Shown here in pieces: positions 45,634 through 56,748 of a stretch of 64,000 nt of DNA. The position numbers and the translations under genes were made by a program. Under the pieces are notes generated by a model, which searched no databases, was not told the DNA's origin, and worked only from the letters and a program-made list of their open reading frames with translations. Source of the DNA: Coprinus comatus (lineage: Eukaryota > Basidiomycota > Agaricomycetes > Agaricales > Agaricaceae). Within the stretch, counting starts at the first letter, position 1, and every line of letters starts with the position of its first letter. The DNA is taken from contig JAWPGT010000016.1 in the NCBI GenBank assembly GCA_034638255.1, positions 372,001 through 436,000 of the forward strand, given 5' to 3'.

Positions 45634-48419
45634 ATGTCTGGACATGACTCTTCCTCACAACAGTCATCTGAGAATGACATTACTGTGTGGATACCCCTCC
45701 TTTCCTCTCTTGTTTATGCCGTATATAACCACTTCCCAGAGTCTATCATACTCCACCTCGCGAGGTAATTGAAGTGCCTGCACAGCCACCGTATGTCCAT
45801 GCAACCAAATTAGAAACTGAATTAACAAACAGCTGTCAACAGGTCCCTGACACACGCACGCACAAGTCAACAACTACCAAGAAACAGACCTTGGCACGAT
45901 CCTCGATTGCCAAAGAGATGAAGTCAGAAATTATTTCGTGCTCATTCGAAGACTTTCAGAAGAATTATCTCCCTTTTGTTCCACCTGAACATGTCGTGCA
46001 TCATGTATGTGACGACCTTGAAGCGGAACCAGAATCGACATTCGACCCAATCAAGGATTGTTTGGAATCAACAAACTTTGGTCCCATTGGAACAATATGC
46101 CGTTACATTGGGAAGTTGAAGCTGAAGGGGGAGCTTCAACGTGAACGCAACGACCTCTCTTACCACATCGTTCCAAACACTGAGATCGATTCTGGCATGG
46201 ATGGCTGCTCGAATCGAATCGACGCGTGCTTGACCAACGCACCACCCAAGGAGAATGAAGATGACCATAAATTGGAAGACCTACACGCAGCAAACATCAC
46301 TGTGCTGTTCGAATTCAAGACAAATCGTAATAAAGACGATCTTCACCAGGTATTGCTCCTGGACGATTACATTTGCAACAACTAACTTAACAATATGACA
46401 TTAGAACCAGTTGCAAATTATTGGAGCTGCTCTTCATACAATGAATGATGATCCTCGTCGAAATTTTATATTTGCGGCAGGTGGTTAAAATTCTGGGTTT
46501 TGTTCCCTGATGCTCACCTCTGTGTCAGATCACTATCGAAGGAAAGCGCATGTCAGTCTGGTACTTTTCTCACTCTCATTCTGCCAAGTCCATATCCGTT
46601 GATATCAATGAGGTACGAGAGCAGATCATGTATTTTCTTTCGTATGTTTTTAAGACGTTTACAGGAGCCAGAAAAATTTGTTTCTCTGATGATCTCGCTG
46701 TACTATGCTACATATCAAGAGTTGGGCTTCGACCCTAATGTTTGTTGGGTGCAAGAGGAGAATGTCTTTGTTTACAAGATGAAGGGGAAGTGGTACAAAA
46801 CCACAGCATCCATTGTTGAACACCGCCACGAATGTCTTACTGGTCGTTCTACACGCGTTTTCATGGTCAAGGAAGTGAAATCATTCGACGATCTGACCGC
46901 AGTGGACGACAAAGAAAAAGTGCTCAAGGATGTGTGGTTGGACGCAGGCGCTCGTTCCGAACACCAGATTCAGTTAGCACTGTTTGATGATATCGAGAAG
47001 TTTGCTGCAGATCCAAATTGGAGACAGGATGCTCGTTTGGTGGATCTTTCTGAGGAACCCGAATCAATAGAGGAACTGGATTATCTATTCCGGGAGAAAC
47101 GTTATGAGAATCTTTTTCTGCTTATTGCCGACGAATTCGCAGGTGTCATTTCAAAGTCGATCCCGGAGCAATCTTATTATCCGAAGAATCTCCTCCCGGA
47201 TTTTAAATCCAAGTCTAGCAAAACTATTGGCCCGTGCTCTCAGCGTATATCTTCAGTTCCAGCAACCAAGGATAACTCACAACTAAAGGCAATAACTAAA
47301 GAAGGAAGAGCTAAAAGGTATTATGCTCCGAAACAACGTTACTTCATAGTTTTCGACGATGTATGCAAGACCGTTGATGCGCTCCCGACGGTTGGTGATG
47401 CTTTTCACGTTCTCGCAGGATGCGCCACAGGTACGTGACAACAAATTCTACCTTCATAAGCGTACTAAATCCTAAATCATGATACCAGCCCTCCGATTGA
47501 TGTATTGTGCAGGTTGGGTTCACCGTGATATCAGTACTGGAAACATCATGGCTGTTAGAGGGGATGGAGGTAAATGGAATGTGAAACTGGCCGATTTGGA
47601 ATTTGCGAAGAAATTTCCTGATGACAATGTAGGCAGCCATGATCCCAAGACGGTATGTTTATGCAGAGTAACAGGCTCATGGTTCCCATTCTGACAATCT
47701 GCCAGGGTACTCCGTTCTTCATGCCATACGAAATTCTCCTTGGCCAATATTACACTCCTCTGCATTTCGGCAACCGTATTACTGCTCGCAGACCCAAACT
47801 CATATCCCTCGCAAAGCAGGACGAAGTCCCTGCTGACTTGAAGCCAGCCCTTCTGCATAACCACCAACACGATCTAGAATCCCTTTTCTGGGTTCTCCTA
47901 TGGTTGATAACCTGTAGGGTTAACTGCCGGAAATCTGCGAAATGGGCAACACCCGCCTTCCAGGAGACTACTCACTTGCTTACTGCTCGAGCACAGAAAT
48001 TCACATGGACAATTGAGGCGGATCTTAGAAACAAACTTGATCCTACTATGAGAAAGACAGTTCCAGAATATGTGGATGATATGCGAGGACAGTTGGTAGA
48101 GTGTATGGTTACCCGTTCTGCAATAGGTGATTGGAATGACCCTAAATCCTACTCTCCTATCCACGATACGTTCTTCCGCGCATTTCAAGTCCTCAACAAC
48201 CCAGATGCATCTTGGGCAACTGTTTCCCTCCAAGGACCAAGTTCCACTTCTGTCCAATTGGGACAAGGTGTGGCACGACATAGGAAACTGAAACGCAACT
48301 TGAACACCGATGATAATGACTACAGCACTGAAGATGACGAAGACGATGAAGAGGAAGAGCCTGTCAGCCCTACTGAGAATGTCTCCCGACACAAACGACC
48401 CAAACTTGCACCATTATAA
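45634..48419 (+). CDS. FunK1-type fungal protein kinase, copy 4, with intact N-terminal extension
   Basis: Seven exons: 45634-45686, 45740-46349, 46405-46476, 46529-46612, 46665-47430, 47489-47652 and 47706-48419, about 820 residues. The first two exons add about 77 residues (MSGHDSSSQQSSENDITV, then VYHTPPREVIEVPAQPPYVH) in frame before MKSEIISCSFEDFQ, where the other copies start. Kinase motifs: GWVHRDISTGNIM, KLADLEFAKKF, GTPFFMPYEILL and HDLESLFWVLLWLI. The tail is acidic (DDEDDEEEEPVSP) then basic (RHKRPKLAP), and differs from the tails of copies 1-3. The intron at 46477-46528 begins GCAGGT (GC-AG); using the nearby GT would break the frame. The alternative short start at 45918 gives 743 residues. 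Confidence 0.86.
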
Positions 48420-48803
48420 ATGCGCAACGATAAAGAAGTAGTATACTAGATTGTGTATCAAAAATCAATAAAGCAGGAATTGGGTGTGAATCATTTAACA
48501 CACTGTAAACGTAAACAATGGAAATTTAAAACAACGTAGTACTATGCGCGATCATTGTGGTACTATTACTTTCAGCAACATGCCGTCCGACGGTTTTATT
48601 CGCAAGAAGTTCCAATGAATTGGGTGGCATGGGATCGGAGAGTCACATTTGCGATCTCAGCAGAGCTGGCTGACCTTGCACAAGGAGAGAGATTGGGAAA
48701 GACGAGCCGCCTTCTTCCTGTGCTCGCGTCCTGCTCTCAATTCGGGTGTCGTCCTCGTTGATCCAGTACGCATGAACGCACCCAGACAGACAATGTTTTC
48801 CGG
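48420..48803. other. Intergenic, convergent
   Basis: No gene or repeat recognised. Confidence 0.5.
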
Positions 48804-49407
48804 CTAGATGCCTTCGAGTAATGCCTTTACATCCGGCAGCAGTTCCTCTGTGTCTGGATCGGTGGCTCCATATTCGTTGCGAACAAGGTAGCTCAGAAAT
48901 ACCAAGAGATACGATGTCCGAAACTCGAGGTTATTGATCCCTTCCATGGTATCGATGATAGCGTAGAGAAAGGCTGGCATTGTCCGAAAACGGATTTGTG
49001 AATCCGTTGGATCGAATGAGGAGACCCCGAGATCGCGTATCGTCTGTGACGTCAATGTGAAAATGGGATTGAGTGGTGAATAATCTGGTTTCTCTGTCGT
49101 GTCGTCCTATTGGAGTCACATCGCACGGGGAGGTGGACACACCCTGTCATCGTTCAGTAGTCGGTAGCCGGTATTCCTCTTATGGGTAACCGGGTAGTTC
49201 CTTCTGAAGGTGCCCGACGGCGGCCTGGACAAAATCACATGGAACCAGGATAGTAAGGTCGAATAAGACTGTTGGGACAAAGTGCACAAAAGCCAATGTG
49301 TCCTCGCCGAAAATGACGAATGGTATTCCTCCAGACTCTAGTACCCTGGATGGTTTTAAGAACACATCAATAAACACCCCAGAAAGGGACTTACCCAAGC
49401 CTGCCAT
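48804..49407 (-). pseudogene. Hypothetical fungal protein gene, apparently disrupted
   Basis: The ATG at 49407 opens a 13 nt exon; after an intron the frame continues from 49337 with FGEDTLAFVHFVPTVLFDL and LVPCDFVQAAVGHLQKELPG. It then ends at 49180 or passes through a possible intron. A second segment, 49055-48804, reads TSQTIRDLGVSSFDPTDSQ and RTSYLLVFLSYLVRNEYG, but is in a different frame from the likely continuation (HHSIPF). The segments look like one family of unnamed agaricomycete proteins, broken by about one base near 49065. Function unknown. Confidence 0.4.
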
Positions 49408-49644
49408 GAATAAAGTTTTCTGCAGATACTGGGGTTTTGTCGTAGAAGCGAAGCATCGTGCTAGTTAAGGATGATCGATCTATAGCGGGTCACGTGGAAA
49501 TTAGATAGAAACAATTTGATGGTGCAAAAAGAACACCATACTTAATACTTGATTCTGATCAGTTGCTACAAGTGCCTTCTTTGGTGAGCTATTATCCTGA
49601 CCAACTGAACTAATAAAAATGACATATTCTCATCTATCAGTGTA

Positions 49645-51421
49645 ATGATAACTACTCTGCAAAGGCAAAAATTTACTCCAACAACATATGATAATCAAAA
49701 TGATCCCACACCTCCTTTGAAGACATTAACTCAACAATGGCAACCTCTCGTATTATGCTCAGCCGATTTTCCTTTGGATCTCGTACTGTCTTTCTCTTCC
49801 CATCAAGCTACACCTAATACAATCCCCAGTTCGAAGTGGCCATCTCACAACTGATTCATCATCCTGAATACAACTCGACTCTGATTCTACGTTCAGATAT
49901 GATTCTGAATCGAACACTGAATTTCCAGAGGACACTCCTGTCCTCGAAGGATATACGAAGACGAAATATATTCAAAGGAAACTACTTCCTAGGAGACCAG
50001 GTCGTGATCCTTCCCTTGAACAACACTGTACTTTGTACAATTCAAATTCTGAAGATCATGCAAGCGTTCTTGTATTAACACCAATTACTTCCCTGGAATC
50101 ACCATTACCCTATTATCATCCTTCCGTATCACACCTCGCTTTCCGTTTTATCAGTACCACGACTCCACCAACCATCAGGATTGAAGTAATACCACTATCC
50201 AACACGCCAACGGATCCAAATTCAAGATTATATCGTACTAGCCTTGCTTTATTGGAGACTCTTCAACGTTATGGTTGGGGTGCATTAACAAATTACAAGA
50301 AACGCGTTGCACATGATTGCCTTGTTCCTCGAGAAGAATATCAAGATCTTTATTTGGTAATGCGGGAACGACATAAACATCTCGTTGATACTTGGCAAGA
50401 AGTTACGGATCCACTTAAACATGTATATGAGGATATCGGAATTGCTACGTTTCTGATGCTCTTTTGGAAACAAACTTATACAGGGACTGGTGAACAAACC
50501 ACTACACAACCCCGTGACGGTGACAGACCTTGGGATACATGGCCAAGACCTCCAGGAGGCTTCCTTGATTTTGGGTAAGCCGTTGCTGTCCCGGTCCCAA
50601 GTTTTCTCTGTGGATATTATTGAGGTATTAACCTTCTTTAAAACAAACAGATGCGGAAATGGTTTATTAACCCATATCCTAACATCCGAGGGATATCTTG
50701 GTTCCGGTATTGATGTCAGAGCTAGAGCATCTTGGAAAGAATACCCAGAATTAACCCAAAATCAACTTCATGTATATGCTTTTGATCCAACATCATCACA
50801 GCCTTCTCCTTTTTTAAAACTTGGAATTTTCATTATCGGTAATCATGCAGATGAATTGACTCCTTGGGTACCAGTTCTAGCAACTATCTATAACGCTTCA
50901 GGTTATCTATCAATTCCATGCTGCGCGTGGACATTTGATACTAAATTTGAAAGATCATCAACACCAATGTTCCCTTTACCTACATCCACGTCGACTTCTT
51001 CGAATGTGGAGATGGAGATGGATATCAACAATAAATGCAGAAAGAAGATCCATCGGGAAACTGGTGTGGATTTGGATTTTATAGAAAGCTTGAATCTAGG
51101 TGGAGATGGATCACATACCAGCTCTTATTCGATTTATCGGATTTGGTTGGCTACTTTGAGTTTATATTGTGGTTGGGAAGTTGAATGTGAAACATTGAGA
51201 ATACCTAGTACTAGGAATTGGGCTATTGCAGGTACGATCTAATATAATCACTCTTTTTTGAAAAACACCAATATTTAATCATATTCACTTCCGTAGGACG
51301 AAAACGTTCGAAAGTGGATCGTGATCAAGCTCTGGAAAATGCCCAGAATATAATTGATGATATTGTTAACAGAGGGGTATTTAAAACAAGGAAACCTGAA
51401 GGGAAAGCTGGAGACCATTGA
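49645..51421 (+). CDS. TRM44: tRNA (uracil-O2-)-methyltransferase TRM44-like, with apparent frameshift
   Basis: Four exons: 49645-49782, 49830-50574, 50651-51231 and 51297-51421, about 530 codons. The N-terminal part has ISQLIHHPEYNSTLILRSD. Downstream come EGYTKTKYIQRKLLPRRPGR, then across a splice the methyltransferase motif FLDFGCGNGLLTHIL, EGYLGSGIDVRARASW, FIIGNHADELTPWVPV and YLSIPCCAWTFD, all characteristic of TRM44, which makes 2'-O-methyluridine 44 in tRNA-Ser. Between LILRSD and YDSESNTEF (near 49898) the frame changes: exon 2 is 745 nt where 746 would keep phase. No intron fits there, so either a base is missing in this sequence or the gene is damaged. Confidence 0.82.
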
Positions 51422-51925
51422 TTGTTCAGGTATGATAAGATGCACCATCATTATATTGGTAATTGACTCTTGTTTGTCTGTACATATTCAATTCTATTCA
51501 GTTTTGGCGCCCGTGTCTAGTACTATATATGAAAACATCTTGAAGCGAGGTTGAATTTGTTGCCACAATAAGTCGTGAAACGATGTTGATGTCATAAGAA
51601 TAATTTTACACTCATTCACTCGAAGACGGTCAGTCTAATTCATGAGAACTTCTCAGAGAGAAGCCATATGGTTCTTTTCCACCAAACCTAACTTCAAGCA
51701 ACTTCGGAATCACCGAAAGTCCTGATCACTGATCATACACATGTGCACTCATTTATTGGTATTGGTCTCACACACGCACAGATGATATATTCACATAGCC
51801 CTGATTTTGAGCTTAAAAACTCACGAACGCCGTGCTTCCGGGAACCAAAGTTCCCATCTATTTCTCCCCACTGAATATCACATTTGAACCTCAACCCTCA
51901 ACTACAACTATCATTATCCTTTTCC
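51422..51925. other. Intergenic; promoter copy of the SDR duplication
   Basis: From about 51685 the sequence is similar to 56474-56748, so the duplicated segment includes the promoter. Nothing else recognised. Confidence 0.55.
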
Positions 51926-53268
51926 ATGACTAGTAATAAAGGTGTAGCATTGATAACAGGTGCCTCACGTGGTATAGGTCGAGCAATAGCCATAAGACTA
52001 GCTCAAGATGGATATAACATTACCCTCAATGATCTACCTTCCGCTTTAGTAGCACTCGAAAATGTTAAAGAGGAGATAGTAAAATTGGGATTGGGAAGGG
52101 AGGTTGTTATTTGTATGGCGGATGTTACGAAGGATGAAGAGGTTGGGAGGATGGTTGAAGAGGTTGGAAATGATGCGAGACTTGGTGGACTTTATGTGGT
52201 TCGTCACGTTTTCAAGACTTGAAGGCTTGACATCTGGTTGTTTGCTGTTAATTGATATATTGTATTTGGTAGATGGTTGCTAATGCTGGGATTTGTAAAC
52301 CTAAACCTTTCCTTGAGAGTACGTGATTCAAGAAGAAATTTCAGTTTCGGGACTAAACGATCGTAATGTATTCTAGCTACCCTCGATGATTGGAATCAAT
52401 CTTTCGATGTGAATGCGAAAGGCGTGTACCTATGCTATAGGCATGCTGCGAAGAAAATGATTGAACAAGGGAGAGGGGGAAGAATCATTGGTGCATGTTC
52501 AATTGCAGGAAAACAAGGTCAGCCCTCTAAGGGAGTGTAGATTGGTTAATATACCCGGACCTACGTTCAATTTAAACGTAAAACTTGGAACTAACACAGC
52601 TATTTCGTCTTTGATAAAGGATATCCCTTGTTTTCACTATATTGTGCTACCAAATTTTGTGTTAAGTCTTTGACTCAGAGCGTAGGTAAGACTCCGTAGG
52701 AAGTGTCCATTTTTTGCACAAATTAACAAGGTTTTGTTTTGTATCACTCTCGAAGCTTCGGAATTGGTACCATACCATATTACGGTCAACGCCTATGCAC
52801 CAGGTATGTCCGATATAATATCAATATCCCAAGTTGCTGCTAACTTGTGTTTCATTAGGCTATGTACGAACGTCTCTTCGTAAGTACAGTTCCTAACCTT
52901 CATGAACTAATATACATATAAAATAAATATCTAACGACAAATTATTTTCCTTCAGTTGATCAAATCAGAGATGATTTGAAGGCACATGGTGGCCTTGGCG
53001 ATTCTGTAGATCCTGATAAAATTGCCCAACCCGAACATATTGCTGGTCTTGTCTCTTACTTGGTATCTGAAGATGCGAAGCATATCACAGGTAAGCATTC
53101 CTATTGGATTCAACCTTCTCTCGCATGATCAACTTTAATGTGTTCATATATGCATATATTCATAGGTCAAAGTGCAAGTGTCAATCCTTTAAAAATGTAT
53201 GAAGGGATACTAATACGCAAGCTGTGCAGGTTAATATCAACGACGGACGGTTCTGCGAGAATAAGTAA
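51926..53268 (+). CDS. Short-chain dehydrogenase (acetoin reductase-like), duplicate A
   Basis: Nine exons: 51926-52198, 52273-52318, 52377-52517, 52620-52685, 52756-52803, 52859-52879, 52956-53090, 53166-53173 and 53230-53268, 258 residues. Motifs: ITGASRGIGRAIAIRLAQDG, VANAGICKPKPFLE, NAKGVYLCYRHAA, GACSIAGKQG, the catalytic YCATK and HITGQSVNINDGR. The penultimate exon is only 8 nt, and the last intron (53174-53229) begins GCAAGT, a GC-AG intron; duplicate B has GTAAGT there. NINDGR replaces the usual NINGGR. The start is the ATG directly before the Rossmann fold, matching duplicate B. Confidence 0.84.
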
Positions 53269-53549
53269 AGGTAATCGCTTTTGCCAATAGTAGAGTTCTG
53301 GTATATAGAGGGTCCAGCCGTATGTACTATGTTGATTCAAGTTCCAACTAAAACTAAGTGAATTCGCTGCAAGAGTAACACACTACACACTGCTTCTTAT
53401 CGCTCATTTTGGAGTGTTTTTGAACATGTCCATCGCAGAATTTTAGTCATGATTATACAAGTGATTAACCGCAGAAGAACCCAGAATAAAGATTCCAAAT
53501 CATGTTAATTTTGGATCGCTTTTGAGAAACCTTCCTTCGTACAGGAGTG
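53269..53549. other. Intergenic, convergent
   Basis: No gene recognised between SDR duplicate A and the FunK1 pseudogene. Confidence 0.5.
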
Positions 53550-55961
53550 TTAGTATCTATCGTTCTTCTCAAATTCCGGGTTGGAGTCACCAGCATCAGT
53601 GGCCTTACGTTTCATATGTCGTACCTGACTGTGCTGAGGGCGTGTAAAATGGACAGAAGTAGAAACCCGTTTTTTGAGAGGAACAGTTGCCCAAGATTCA
53701 TTTGGGTTATTAAGGAGTTGAAATGCGAGGAAGAATATGTGGATGGATGGTGGAGTAGGATTTAGGGTCCATCCAATCACCCATCCCAGAACGAGTAACC
53801 ATGCAATTCACTAACTGTCCGCGCACTTCATCAACGTATTTAGGGAGTGAGGAATCTTTCATATCGGGATGAAGTTTCTCGGCAAGATGCTCGCTAATTG
53901 TGTACATAAACATCCGTATTCGACCAGAATGCAAAGTAGTATCCACCTGGAAGGCAGATGCCGCCCAGTTTTCGGAGATATCATGATTAACTCTGCAGGT
54001 GACCAACCATAGGAGAACCCAGAAAAGGGATTCGAGGTCGTGTTGGTGATTATGCAGGAGGGCAACTGGAGTTGGCTTAGGTTGTGATGCGAAAATACTT
54101 TGTAGTCGGTTGTTGGAGGCATTATAAGAACCATCGGGAGTGTAGTACTTGCCAAGGAGAATTTCGTAGGGCATGAAGAATGGAGTACCCTGGCAGATTG
54201 TTAGAATGGATCCCTGAGGTTACTCTGCATAAACATACCGTCTTGGGATCATGGCTACCTTCCTCGTTGTCAGGAAACTTCTTTGCAAATTCCAAATCGG
54301 CGAGTTTTACAAATTTACATTCCATTTACCTCCATCACCTCTAACAGCTATGATGTTTCCAGTACTAATATCGCGGTGAACCAACCCTGCACAATACATT
54401 AATCGGAGGGCTGATATCATACTTTAGCATCCTTATAAAAGCAAAATTTGTCGTGTTGCGTACCTGTGGCGCATCCTGTAAGACCGTGGACAGCGTCACC
54501 AACCATAGGGAGTGCATCGACATTCTTACACGCATCCTCAAAAAGCACGAAGTAACGTTGTTTCGGAACGTAATCTCTTGGTTTGTGTTCAGTTGATCGT
54601 TGTAGTTGTGAGTTATCGCTAGTCGCTGGGACTGAAGTCGCCCGCTGAGAACCCCAAATAGCTATACCACTAGGCTTGAATTCAACCCCGGAAGGATATC
54701 TGTTGAATAATAAGATTGCTCCGGGATCGACTTTGAAATGACACCTGAAAATTCATCGACAATAAGGAAAAAGATTTTCATAGCGTTTCTCCTGGAACAG
54801 ATATTCCAGTTCCGTTATTGATTCAGATTTTTGAGAAAGGTGCGTTAGACGAGGATCATGTTTCCTATTTGCCTCCGCAGCAAACCTCTCGATATCCTCA
54901 AACAGTGCTAAACTAAATCTGACGTTCGGAACGGGTGCCTTCGTCCAACCACATATCCTTGAGCAGAGCACCTTCTCTTTGTCGTCCACTGGATCAGATC
55001 GTCAAGTGATTTTACTTCCTTGACAACAAGGACACGTGTTGAGTGACCAGTAAGATAGTTAGTTATATTGGCGTTTGTTGATGGAAGATATGGTTTTGTA
55101 AAACTTGTCGTTCAACTTGTATACGAAAGCATCGACCTTTGGAATCCAGAAAACATTAGGGTCAAATCCAAGCTCTTTACGGGTGGCATATAGAAGGGAG
55201 ATCATCACAACAACAAATACTTCCGGTTTCTGCCAATACGAATATATTATAAATGAGTAGAATATAGAGAGAAAACATAATGTCTTTCGTACCTCCTTGA
55301 TGTCAACGGATTGCAACTTGGTAGAATGAGAGTATGAAAAGTACCATATTGTCATGAGGTTCGCCTCCACAGTAATCTGAGACGGCGGATTAGCTATACA
55401 GTCAGAGATAAGATACAGGATTTCAATGACTCACCGCGAGTACGAATCGTCGACAAGAGTCTTCATTCATTATATCAACACAACTTCCAATGATTGTAAT
55501 TGATTCTAACGTTACATTGTAAAATTGTGTGTTTTCAATAACCCAGTAAATAAAATTGAAATACCTCATGAAGGTCTTTTGCATCACGTTTAGTCTTGAA
55601 TTTGAAAGGCACAGTAACTTTTTGTGCGTGTAGTTCGCGTGATTTCTTCTTTGAGGCTTATCAAACACGCGTCAATTCGATACAGTCCACCAGAAGTAAT
55701 ATCAATGTCTGACTCGGAGACGACATGATAAAACAAGTCGTTACGATGTCCGTCCATATCCATCCCATTCCTTCATAATTTCCGAATCAAGGTTCTTGCA
55801 AATTGTCTCGATAGTAGTAGTAAAGGTTTGTTGACGGGTTGGGCGTTTTGAGTTTATTCCATATGTGATGAACGAGTCATGACTGAGTGATCTGGAATAA
55901 AAGGGAGATAATGTTTTTGAAAATCGTTGAATAAGCAAGTGATAATTTCAGTTTGCATCAT
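53550..55961 (-). pseudogene. FunK1 kinase pseudogene (copy 5)
   Basis: FunK1 coding blocks occur in the right order on the minus strand but in changing frames. The start (55958, reading MQTEIITC then FNDFQKHYLPFIP) meets a stop within about 35 codons. Further blocks include DLFYHVVSESDID, TIWYFSYSHSTKLQSVD, ELGFDPNVFW, the acidic ALFEDIERFAAEAN, KLADLEFAKKFPDNEEG and PYEILLGKYYTPDGSY. At least four frameshifts and two early stops separate them, so it is non-functional. The intron that is GC-AG in copies 1-4 begins GTGAGT here. The middle resembles copy 2 and the 3' end resembles copy 1. It lies between the duplicated SDR genes on the opposite strand. Confidence 0.88.
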
Positions 55962-56748
55962 TCGAGCAAATTGATTACATTAGTTTCCAGTGGTACTCCA
56001 AGGTGGTTGGGTTTCAACACAACGACAAATCAGAAGTTCAAGTGACAAGCTTGTTGTGATTCCTTGTTTGGTTACTTATGTAGGCTTCATTTGATTTGGC
56101 ACAGCCTAAAAGAAACTCTCTTTGATCAGCGCTAGCGATGGGACTGACTTGAGTCGCCTTTTTTGATTTTTATTATTATCATACTATGGTCTACACTACT
56201 TACAAAAGAACTTCAAAAGAAGTTGAGTTTAGGGGTTACTTATTTTTAGATACTAACAATTATTTTAAATCACTCCCATTCTTAGTAAGTTGAAGCTTCC
56301 GGGCCGAGCAGCCACTGGGATATACAATGTTGATAGTTGAATATTTACTATTGGCTACTATTATAATAGCACTATCTATCTATCACGGTACTACATATAC
56401 AGAAACAAAAGGAGTACATTGAATTGTTATAAAACACTAGCAGTAAGTCATAAAAACATCCAAAAAAAAAAGCTTCCACCAAACCTAACTTCAAGCAACT
56501 TAGGAATCACCGAAAAATCTTAATTAATGATTACTGATCATACACGTGTGCACTCATTTATCGGTATTAGTCTCTCTCACACACGTACAGATGATATATT
56601 CACATAGCCCTAATTTTGAGCTTAAAAAAAACTCACGAACGCCGTGCTCCCAGGTATAAAGTTCCCATCTATCTCCCTACTCAATATCACATTCAAACTT
56701 CAACCCCTCAACCCTCAACTACAACCACAACTATCATTATCCTTTCCC
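55962..56748. other. Intergenic; promoter copy of SDR duplicate B
   Basis: 56474-56748 is similar to 51685-51925. Nothing else recognised. Confidence 0.55.

Noticed and set aside
46476..46530. GT donor one codon downstream in FunK1 copy 4
   Set aside because: Splicing at that GT shifts the frame and loses the conserved ITIEGKRMSV stretch, whereas the GC donor keeps it.
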